Shown: piece after piece, positions 6,596 to 13,215 of the stretch
Position numbering within the stretch: position 1 is the stretch's first letter
How the letters are laid out: every line of letters starts with the position of its first letter
NCBI GenBank assembly: GCA_045585875.1
Contig: JAZMZH010000092.1
Location: 1-35,912 of the forward strand
Reading direction: 5' to 3'
Source: JAVBQJ01 sp045585875
GTDB taxonomy: Bacteria > Verrucomicrobiota > Lentisphaeria > Victivallales > Victivallaceae
DNA: 35,912 nt
Position numbers and translations under genes: made by a program
The notes under the pieces: generated by a model
The model's input: only the letters and a program-made list of their open reading frames with translations
Databases searched by the model: none
Told to the model about the DNA's origin: nothing

Positions 6596-8538
6596 ACCCT
6601 TCCGAACGCGTAAAAGAACTTGTCCGACTCATCGAATACCACAACCGCCGGTACTGGGAGCAGGCCAGCCCGGAAATCTCCGACGTGGAATACGACGACC
6701 TCCTGCGGGAACTCGCCCGCCTCGACCCCGGCCATCCCCTCATCACCCGCATCAACGCCCCCGCCGCCGCCGGTTCGGGCAAGATCACCTACCGCGTCCC
6801 CATGCTCAGTCTGGATAAGGCCTATTCCCTGGAGGAGGTCCTCGACTGGGCGGAAAAGTACGCCCGCACCCCCGACGAACCCCTGCTGGTCCAGCCGAAA
6901 TACGACGGGATCTCCGCCAGCTTCGCCGCCGGAGTGCTCTCCACCCGGGGAGACGGCTACACCGGAGAGATCATCACCGACAAGCTCCCCCTGATCGAAC
7001 TGGAAGCCCCGGGCTACCGGGGCCGCCCCGACCGGGACAGCCGCGGCGAGATCGTCATCCGCAACGACGACTTCGCCGACCTCTACAGCCGCATCGTGAA
7101 GGCCGACGGCAGCCGCTATAAGAATTCCCGCAACGCCGTCGCCGGGATCATCGGGCTGAAGGACATCGGCGACATGCTGCGCCAGGGCGCGCGCCTGACC
7201 CTGGTGGACTACGAGCTCATCAGCGAAAAAATCCCCCTTTCCCGACTCTCCGCCCGCTGGGAAACGCTGGTGGAACACATTTCCGGCCTCCCCTATCCCA
7301 CCGACGGCGTCGTGGTGAAGTTCGCCGACCGGAGTTTCAGCGATTCCCTGGGCGCCACCAGCCACCATCCCCGGGGCGCGATCGCCTACAAATTCACCAA
7401 CCAGCGGGCCCGGAGCGTCCTCCGGGACGTGGAGTGGAGCTTCGGCAAAAACTGCCTCACGCCGGTGGCCCTCATCGACCCGGTGGAGCTGGGCGGCGTC
7501 ACCATCCGCCGGGCCACCCTGCACAACGTCCAGAACATCCTCGACCGGGATCTCGAGATCGGCGACGGCGTCATCGTGGAGCGGGCCGGAGACGTGATCC
7601 CCTACATCGCCGCCAGCACCCCGGGGAGCGAGCGGCGCCCGGCGATCATCTCCGCCTGCCCGTGCTGCGGCGCGGCGCTGGTGCGGCGCGGCCCGGAACT
7701 GGCCTGCCCCAACGGCGAATGTCCCGAAACCCGGGTCCAGCGGCTGACCGCGGCGGTGCGGGCCATCGGGATTCAGAATCTGGGCGAACCCACGGTGCGC
7801 CGGATGACCGAGACCCTCGGCGTGCGCCGCCTCCGGGACATCTTCAGCCTCACCGCCTCCGATCTGCTGCGGCTGGAGGGCTTCGCCGAAAAGTCCGCCG
7901 CCAATCTGCTGGAGGAGCTCGCCCGGGCCCGAAACGCCGACGCCCCCAGCCTGATCGCGGCCCTGAATATCCCCGGCGTCGGCGTCAACATCGCGAAGAT
8001 GCTCCTCGAGGGGCGCACCCTGCGGGAATTGCGGAGCCTCTCGGAGGAGGAGCTGGCCACCATCAGCGGCATCGGACCGGAACGGGCCGGAGCCCTGAAA
8101 AACTGTTTTGAAACCGACGCTTCGGAGATCGACGAACTCATCGACGCGCTGAATCTGGACCCGGACGCAGGCGGCGCCGCCTCCGGACGCCCCACCGTGT
8201 GCTTCACCGGCAAGATGCCGGAGAAGCGTTCCTATTACGAAGCTCTGGCCCGGGAAAAGGGTTTCGACCCCGCGGACGCCGTGACCGCATCCCTCTCCCT
8301 GCTGGTCACCGCGGAGGCGGATTCCTCGTCGTCCAAGGCGGTGAAGGCCCGCAAAGCCGGAGTCCGGATCGTCACCCTCGACGAATTTCTCCGCATGGAG
8401 GGCCCGGCCGGGAAGGGGGAGAGCGGAACAATCGCGGCTTCCCCGGACGCCGCCGGGAGCGCGGCAACCGGAGCGCCTCCGCCCGAAGCCGCAGAACCCT
8501 CCGCGCCGCCCGTGAAAATCCAGGGGACGCTTTTCTGA
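6592..8538 (+). CDS. ligA: NAD-dependent DNA ligase LigA
   Basis: A 648-residue ligase that seals nicks by an AMP-enzyme intermediate with NAD as donor. Domain Ia helices with YHNRRYW and SDVEYDDL are at residues 13-36. The adenylation motif is QPKYDG with the nucleophilic Lys103, followed by RGDGYTGE (119-126). An OB fold follows, then a four-Cys zinc finger (CPCC then CPNGEC, about 352-376), helix-hairpin-helix repeats (for example LNIPGVGVNIAK and ISGIGPERAG), and a BRCT domain at about 531-605. The His usually before PMLSL is Tyr here, and KYDG replaces the common K-L/I-DG, so it is somewhat divergent. A Pro/Ala/Gly-rich tail ends in KIQGTLF. The frame stays open upstream through araC, but the ATG at 6592 begins the family sequence. 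It converges on a LacI gene with 4 nt between stops. Confidence 0.95.
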   Translation: MNPSERVKELVRLIEYHNRRYWEQASPEISDVEYDDLLRELARLDPGHPLITRINAPAAAGSGKITYRVPMLSLDKAYSLEEVLDWAEKYARTPDEPLLVQPKYDGISASFAAGVLSTRGDGYTGEIITDKLPLIELEAPGYRGRPDRDSRGEIVIRNDDFADLYSRIVKADGSRYKNSRNAVAGIIGLKDIGDMLRQGARLTLVDYELISEKIPLSRLSARWETLVEHISGLPYPTDGVVVKFADRSFSDSLGATSHHPRGAIAYKFTNQRARSVLRDVEWSFGKNCLTPVALIDPVELGGVTIRRATLHNVQNILDRDLEIGDGVIVERAGDVIPYIAASTPGSERRPAIISACPCCGAALVRRGPELACPNGECPETRVQRLTAAVRAIGIQNLGEPTVRRMTETLGVRRLRDIFSLTASDLLRLEGFAEKSAANLLEELARARNADAPSLIAALNIPGVGVNIAKMLLEGRTLRELRSLSEEELATISGIGPERAGALKNCFETDASEIDELIDALNLDPDAGGAASGRPTVCFTGKMPEKRSYYEALAREKGFDPADAVTASLSLLVTAEADSSSSKAVKARKAGVRIVTLDEFLRMEGPAGKGESGTIAASPDAAGSAATGAPPPEAAEPSAPPVKIQGTLF

Positions 8539-8542
8539 CCGT

Positions 8543-9574
8543 TCAGCGTTTGCAGACGGTGTTGCGGCGGCAGAGTTTGTGGTGCATGACGCAGGGCTCC
8601 GGCATGGCCTGACCGTTCAGCTGGGCCAGCAGGGAATCCATCGCCGCGGCGGCCAGCGACGCCGCGGGGGTGCGCATGGAGGTGATCGGCAGCGGCAGGT
8701 GTTCCAGCTCCTGAAAATCTTCGAACCCGGCCACGGAAAATTGTTCCGGTATTTTCAGCTGCATATTCACGCAGCCGATGACGAAACCGGCGCAGATGCT
8801 GCCGTTGGTGAAGATAAAGGCGTCATAATCATTTTTTTCGCACGCGATCTGCATGGCCAGCTGGGTGCCGGAATTGGCGAGATCCTCCCTGACTTCATGG
8901 ACCGTGACGGCGTCGTCCGGGACGCCGCCCAGACTCAGAGCGGCCTGCATGCCGTCCAGCCGGTGCTGATGGGCCCGGTCCTGCAATGTGGCGGTGACGA
9001 TGCAGAAGCGTTTATGATTCAGCCGCAGGAAGAGCGTCGCGAGCTGATACCCGGCGGAGAAATCGTCCGCCCAGAAATGGTTTCCGACAGGGGGCAGGGA
9101 ATTGATCTGCGCGGTATCCAGTTTCCCGATGACCACTCCCGGGAATTCGGGAGAGTGTTCCAGCACCTGACGGCAGAAATCGAAATTCTGATACGAGGCA
9201 AAGGCGATGAGCCCCCGCAGGGACTCATTGTGCCGGAAGATATTTTTCAGGAAACTGTCGCTGCCGTTGTACTGGGGATTGATGAACTGCATGGAATAGT
9301 TTCGCGCCATGATCCTGTCATAGCATCCGGAGACCAGCTGCAGGGTGTAGCTGTCCAGAAAAGCACCGGAGGAGGGATGCATCACGATGCCGATATTGCG
9401 GTTGTAGCTGGCCTGTTTTTTCAGGCAGAAACCGGTTTCCGCCAGGATCTCCCGGATCTTCCGCGTGGTGGCGGCGCTGATCCCCCGCCGGTTGTTCAGC
9501 ACTTTGGAAACCGTCGCCGGACTGACGCCGGCTTTTCGGGCGACATCGTAGATGGTGTATTCATTGTCTCTCAT
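8543..9574 (-). CDS. LacI-family transcriptional regulator
   Basis: A 343-residue regulator starting at the ATG at 9574. Residues 7-55 are the LacI helix-turn-helix and hinge: YTIYDVARKAGVSPATVSKV, then LNNRRGISAATTRKI, a nearly exact family match. The rest is the periplasmic-binding-protein-like sugar-sensing core: GIVMHPSSG, GLIAFASYQ, GVVIGKLD, the HRLDGMQAAL helix, DAFIFTNG and FSVAGFEDF, with the usual TSMRTPAASLAAAAMDSL near the end. It is divergent from a pseudopilin gene and the GH20/SSF genes, which are its most likely targets (inference from neighbourhood). Its own promoter is at 9606-9634, and a TTTGCAAA palindrome overlaps the -35, so autoregulation is possible. Confidence 0.93.
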   Translation of the reverse strand: MRDNEYTIYDVARKAGVSPATVSKVLNNRRGISAATTRKIREILAETGFCLKKQASYNRNIGIVMHPSSGAFLDSYTLQLVSGCYDRIMARNYSMQFINPQYNGSDSFLKNIFRHNESLRGLIAFASYQNFDFCRQVLEHSPEFPGVVIGKLDTAQINSLPPVGNHFWADDFSAGYQLATLFLRLNHKRFCIVTATLQDRAHQHRLDGMQAALSLGGVPDDAVTVHEVREDLANSGTQLAMQIACEKNDYDAFIFTNGSICAGFVIGCVNMQLKIPEQFSVAGFEDFQELEHLPLPITSMRTPAASLAAAAMDSLLAQLNGQAMPEPCVMHHKLCRRNTVCKR

Positions 9575-9605
9575 AAAAACCTCTTTTCGCGTTTCACCAC
9601 CGGTT

Positions 9606-9634
9606 ACTATACATGAATAAAGAAACTTTTGCAA
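9606..9634 (-). promoter_or_regulatory. Sigma70-like promoter for the LacI gene
   Basis: Minus-strand TTGCAA (9629-9634), a 17-nt spacer and TATAGT (9606-9611). The TTTGCAAA palindrome at 9628-9635 covers the -35. Confidence 0.65.
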
Positions 9635-9675
9635 ATTTATTTCCTTTCTTTTCTCGGAAATTTTCCATTCAGGAC

Positions 9676-9704
9676 TTGACTTTTCGAAAAAAATGAAGTA
9701 TAAT
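9676..9704 (+). promoter_or_regulatory. Near-consensus sigma70 promoter for the pseudopilin gene
   Basis: TTGACT (9676-9681), a 17-nt spacer and a perfect TATAAT (9699-9704). This is the best-matching -10 seen in the window. Transcription would begin near 9711, about 230 nt before the start codon. The inverted repeat at 9656-9666 lies just upstream. Confidence 0.8.
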
Positions 9705-9943
9705 ATATACAGAAAGCAAAATTCATGCGGATTTTGGAAACTTTTCGGGCCTCTTGCGGCCTCCGCCGATCGTCGGCGGCGTTTCCGACCGCGGCGGAAA
9801 TCCGAAAGGAGGGCATCAGACGCGCCGCGGCGGGAAACAGGGGCCGGGAGGGGCGAAGCTCCGGATGGTCGGCATCCGGCGGCCGCCGGGAAGTTCCGGA
9901 GATCGCACGGAGTTGCTTGCAAAACAAACAGAAGAAAGGAAAA

Positions 9944-10624
9944 ATGATGAAAAAAGGATTTTTTACATTGATAGAATTGCTGGTCGTGATCGCGATCATC
10001 GCAATTCTCGCCAGCATGCTGCTGCCCGCCCTCTCAAAAGCCCGGGCCGCCGCGCAGAAAATCAAATGCACCAACAATCTGAAGCAGATCGGCCTCGGCC
10101 TCACCATGTACACCGTGAACAACAATGAGTACATGGCCGTGGGTGCGGAACGTCCCGCCGAATCCACCAACGGATGGGCGTGGGATTGCAATCTGGAACT
10201 GAACGGCAGTTCCGCCGGAAGCTGGACGGCCAATAAACTTTTTACCTGTCCCTCCAACTCCACCGGCGCGCAATACACCTATGGTCAGAGCTGCGCCATC
10301 AGCTGGAACATTGCGCAATGCACTCAACTGCCCAGGATCACGAATCCGGGCGGCATTTTGTGGGTATGCGACAAGAGCGGTCCCGGCAACCCCTCGAGCA
10401 ACTATACGCAGCCGTGGACAGGATTCTGCTCCGCCACAGCTTTGGAAAGATATATAGGCGGCGACTATAAAAATTATGCAAGCGCCTATTTGCATAGCGA
10501 CAAGGTGAACGTGCTTTATGTGGACGGGCATGTTGCCGATGAAAAGTTCTGGCTGAAGGATAAGCGGGAGCTCTTCCGACTCTGGACCGGATTCACTCTG
10601 GCGGGAGACACCGACGCCCTGTAA
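9944..10624 (+). CDS. Pseudopilin-like protein with type IV prepilin N-terminus and H-X9-DG motif (DUF1559-like)
   Basis: A 226-residue protein starting at ATG 9944 (or 9947) after AAAGGA. The N-terminus is KKG-FFTLIELL followed by a hydrophobic helix (VVIAIIAILASMLLPAL), the class III prepilin signal. If cleaved after Gly, the conserved Glu is at +6 rather than the usual +5, because of the doubled Phe. The helix runs into SKARAAAQKIKCTNNLKQIG, typical of the large PVC-bacterial pseudopilin families. Near the C-terminus His184 is followed nine residues later by Asp-Gly (194-195), the H-X9-DG motif. Such proteins occur in very many copies in Lentisphaerota and Planctomycetota, probably as exported surface or secretion-related proteins; the exact role is unknown. 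The gene is monocistronic, with a long leader and a terminator. An in-frame extension back to 9725 is open but not protein-like. Confidence 0.9.
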   Translation: MMKKGFFTLIELLVVIAIIAILASMLLPALSKARAAAQKIKCTNNLKQIGLGLTMYTVNNNEYMAVGAERPAESTNGWAWDCNLELNGSSAGSWTANKLFTCPSNSTGAQYTYGQSCAISWNIAQCTQLPRITNPGGILWVCDKSGPGNPSSNYTQPWTGFCSATALERYIGGDYKNYASAYLHSDKVNVLYVDGHVADEKFWLKDKRELFRLWTGFTLAGDTDAL

Positions 10625-10636
10625 GCGAAATCTTCC

Positions 10637-10689
10637 GAAGGGAGGGGCTGCTGCAAATCTTCACAAGGGAAGCAGCGGCCCTTCCTTTT
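10637..10689 (+). terminator. Rho-independent terminator after the pseudopilin gene
   Basis: Outer stem GAAGGG/CCCTTC (10637-10642 with 10679-10684) and inner stem GCTGCT/AGCAGC (10647-10652 with 10671-10676), separated by a small internal loop, followed by TTTT at 10686-10689. Confidence 0.65.
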
Positions 10690-10804
10690 GCCCGGCGAGA
10701 AAACACAGGCAGAGCGGCGGGAAGCGGCTCCGCCTGTCAGCCTGAAAAGGGAAACAATCGTGTTTTTGTTTCAATAAAAAACTCTGTCCCTGCCCCCAAA
10801 ATCC

Positions 10805-10832
10805 TTGACAATCCGTCCCGGACAGTTACATT
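10805..10832 (+). promoter_or_regulatory. Sigma70-like promoter for the GH20-like gene
   Basis: A consensus TTGACA (10805-10810), a 16-nt spacer and a weak TACATT (10827-10832). CTGTCC (10784-10789) and GGACAG (10820-10825) form a spaced inverted repeat around the -35, a candidate regulator site. Confidence 0.55.
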
Positions 10833-10871
10833 AATCCCGAAAAGACACCGTATCAAATAAGGAGAATGAAC

Positions 10872-13136
10872 ATGAGACACTGGCTTGGTATTGCACTGCT
10901 CCTGCTCCAGGGCGCGTGCGTGTCGGCAACGGCTTCGGCAGCGGCCCCCGCGCCGGTGCTGACTCCGGCGCCCAAGGAGATCGCGGTCGGAGAGCAGCCG
11001 GTCGCCTTCGGCTACGAGTGGCGGATCGACGGCGGGGAGGAGTTCCCCGAGGCGGCCGCCTGGCTGGAGGAGGAGTTCCGGGCGCGCGGCTGGGAGATTT
11101 CCGACGGCGCTTCCGCCTGTGTGTCGCTGCGGAGCGCGGAGGGAAACGGCAACCCCGAATTTTACACCCTCTCGATCACCGAAAAGGGCGCGGAGCTGGG
11201 AGCCGCGACGCGGGAGGGGATGTTCCGGGCGGCGGGACGCTTCCTCGCGCTTTTGAAGCAGCCCTTTACGGTGTACGAACAGAAGAGCTTCACCATCCCC
11301 GCCGTCGCCATCGCCGACTGGCCGGACTTCCCGGTGCGGCTGATGTCGCTCACCATGACTTTCTGGGAGCCCTTCAGCGACGCGGAGCGTCTGGACTCCT
11401 CCAAGCGCATCATTTCCGCCATGGCCGAACACGGCTTCAATCATGTCGCCATCGGCATCGGCAGCAATTATCACTCCAAATACTTCAAATCGCAGAAACC
11501 GACCCCCTGGACGGACGACGACCTCCGGGAACTGGTCCGTTTCGCAAAAGCGCGGGGCGTGATCCCCTTTCCGTACATCAGCGTCATCAGCCACTACGGC
11601 GGCGGCCCGCTCATCTGCCCCCTGCTGAACGAATCCGGCACTCCCGTCGGACACGACATCCTGGGCGAGGAATTCTGGGAGGTCTATCCGCTGGTGCTGG
11701 ACGAGCTGGTGGAACTCTTCGATCATCCCCCTTATTTCCGGGTGGGCGGCGATGAGGCCAACGGATTTTTCGCATATCTCAAAAAATCCCCGGAGGAGTG
11801 CGCCGAACTCTTCGCAAAAACCTTCAATTTCACCAATGAACACCTGAAGCAATACAACTGCCGCACCGTCATCTGGCACGACATGTTTTTCGCCGAGGAG
11901 ATGGGCGGCGTGCGGGAGCAGATCGAGGGGATCGCCGAGGGACGGGTCGAGCCGTCGCCCTATCTGATGGATCTGGTGGATAAGGACATCATCATCAACT
12001 ACTGGCACTACGGCGCGGATGAGGAATATCCCGGCATCGACTATTTTACCCAAGCGGGATTCGAGGTATGGTCGAGCACCTGGTACTTCACAAAAGGCAT
12101 CTTCGCCCTCGCCAACGTCTCCGGCCGGAAAAACGTGACGGGCTACGACGGCACCACCTGGTGCAACAATCACACCAAGGGCGCGGAACTCGTGCTGGTG
12201 GGCGAAGTCGCCTGGAACAGTCAGACGACCGGGATCGACTATGATCCCGACGAGGTCTTCATGCGGGAGTGGAGCGACACGCCCTTTTTCGCAAACGCCG
12301 GAAACGCGAAGCCGCTCGTCTTCCGCGACGGCGTGTCGCCGGAGGAGTGCGCCGAAGAGAACGTTTCCGTCGGAAATCTGCAGGTGGCCTGCCGGAATCC
12401 CATAGCGGCGGCGAAAACCGTCTTTTCCCGCCTCGAGGTGCCGGACGATATCGTGAAAATCAAAGAGGAGGCCCCCGACAGCGAAATCTTCTTCGCCAGC
12501 TGCGAACCCTTTGTCCTGCATCCCGACGGCATCAACTGCGCCCGGGGTGTCGGCGCCCTGATCCTCTACACCCCCTCCCACGGCAAGGGCACCGGTCAGA
12601 ACATCTGGGGAAACGATTATGTCGTCATCGACAACTGCGTGGTGGAGCGTTCCGTCAAAGTCGCAAACGTCGCCATCCCGCCCGACGGCTGCGTCATCTC
12701 CACCAACATCACCGGAGCGGAACTTCAGAACAACACCAGAAAAATCATGGCGGAGGATTATGTGGAGCTGATCCTCTCCCGGCGGGAGGCGGAGGGGGCG
12801 CTGCCGAAACCGGAGGCCGTGTGCGGCGGCGGGGCGGACACCCTCGTTTTCGTCTTCGGAGCCGCGCTGAAGCTTTATTGCGACAAACCGGTCCCGGCCT
12901 GCGTCGTCCGTGTCCGGCGAAGCGACGGTGAAACGGACACCTTTACCCTCAAATGCGATTTCTCCCTCTATCCCGATCCGAAGCTCTTCAAGAATTTCCG
13001 GATGGTGTATCTGCCGGACGGCAAGGCCGCTCTGATCTGGAACGGCGACGGCTGCACCGCCGCGGGCGTCGAGATGGAGTTCACGCACATGGGCACCGCC
13101 ATCGGGACCGTGCTGCTCGGAGCCGCGGAAATGTAA
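10872..13136 (+). CDS. Secreted GH20-like beta-N-acetylhexosaminidase
   Basis: A 754-residue exported protein. The second ATG (10872) is preferred over 10866 because GGAG is 7 nt before it. Residues 1-23 form a signal peptide with likely cleavage after ATASA; Cys16 (LLQGAC) is not in a proper lipobox. Residues ~25-140 match the small GH20b domain (LTPAPKEI, then a TLSI strand and GAELGAATREGMFRAAGRFLAL, a typical hexosaminidase run). The barrel follows: FPVRLMSL, FNHVAIGIGSNYHS, and FRVGGDEANG with the catalytic Asp294-Glu295 pair, which activates the N-acetyl group and donates the proton. Later come VIWHDMFF and INYWHYG with active-site Trp. A beta-rich C-terminal region of about 250 residues is additional. 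Expected activity is removal of terminal GlcNAc or GalNAc; exact linkage unknown. A terminator separates it from the symporter gene. Confidence 0.85.
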   Translation: MRHWLGIALLLLQGACVSATASAAAPAPVLTPAPKEIAVGEQPVAFGYEWRIDGGEEFPEAAAWLEEEFRARGWEISDGASACVSLRSAEGNGNPEFYTLSITEKGAELGAATREGMFRAAGRFLALLKQPFTVYEQKSFTIPAVAIADWPDFPVRLMSLTMTFWEPFSDAERLDSSKRIISAMAEHGFNHVAIGIGSNYHSKYFKSQKPTPWTDDDLRELVRFAKARGVIPFPYISVISHYGGGPLICPLLNESGTPVGHDILGEEFWEVYPLVLDELVELFDHPPYFRVGGDEANGFFAYLKKSPEECAELFAKTFNFTNEHLKQYNCRTVIWHDMFFAEEMGGVREQIEGIAEGRVEPSPYLMDLVDKDIIINYWHYGADEEYPGIDYFTQAGFEVWSSTWYFTKGIFALANVSGRKNVTGYDGTTWCNNHTKGAELVLVGEVAWNSQTTGIDYDPDEVFMREWSDTPFFANAGNAKPLVFRDGVSPEECAEENVSVGNLQVACRNPIAAAKTVFSRLEVPDDIVKIKEEAPDSEIFFASCEPFVLHPDGINCARGVGALILYTPSHGKGTGQNIWGNDYVVIDNCVVERSVKVANVAIPPDGCVISTNITGAELQNNTRKIMAEDYVELILSRREAEGALPKPEAVCGGGADTLVFVFGAALKLYCDKPVPACVVRVRRSDGETDTFTLKCDFSLYPDPKLFKNFRMVYLPDGKAALIWNGDGCTAAGVEMEFTHMGTAIGTVLLGAAEM

Positions 13137-13148
13137 ACTCCAAAATCC

Positions 13149-13191
13149 GCCGCCGGGGACGCTCTGTAAAAAGTCGTCCCCGGCGGCTTTT
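13149..13191 (+). terminator. Strong hairpin terminator between the GH20-like and SSF genes
   Basis: A perfect 13-bp stem (GCCGCCGGGGACG at 13149-13161, its complement at 13175-13187) with a 13-nt loop and TTTT after it. It ends 24 nt before the symporter start codon, so the symporter must depend on read-through or be only weakly co-expressed. Confidence 0.8.
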
Positions 13192-13215
13192 CAGAACAGG
13201 ATCGGTGCAGAATCT

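Larger units (their letters stand above)
9575..9943. other. Divergent promoter region and long structured leader of the pseudopilin gene
   Basis: About 370 nt between the LacI gene and the pseudopilin gene. It contains two divergent promoters (9606-9634 minus, 9676-9704 plus), the inverted repeat GGAAA-t-TTTCC (9656-9666) between them, and a leader of about 230 nt downstream of the plus promoter. The leader can fold at least two clean hairpins: CCGCCGA/TCGGCGG (9763-9779, 3-nt loop) and CCGGATG/CATCCGG (9861-9879, 5-nt loop). No family riboswitch was recognised. Confidence 0.6.

Noticed and set aside
9725..9943. In-frame upstream extension of the pseudopilin
   Set aside because: It would bury the prepilin signal behind 73 Arg-rich residues; AAAGGA precedes the ATG at 9944.
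10902..10919. Lipoprotein signal in the GH20-like enzyme
   Set aside because: Cys16 is preceded by Q-G-A rather than a Leu-containing lipobox, and a normal cleavage site follows at ATASA.
10737..13088. A 783-codon minus-strand open frame opposite the GH20-like gene
   Set aside because: Shadow of a real gene with a signal peptide and catalytic residues; no domain is visible in it.
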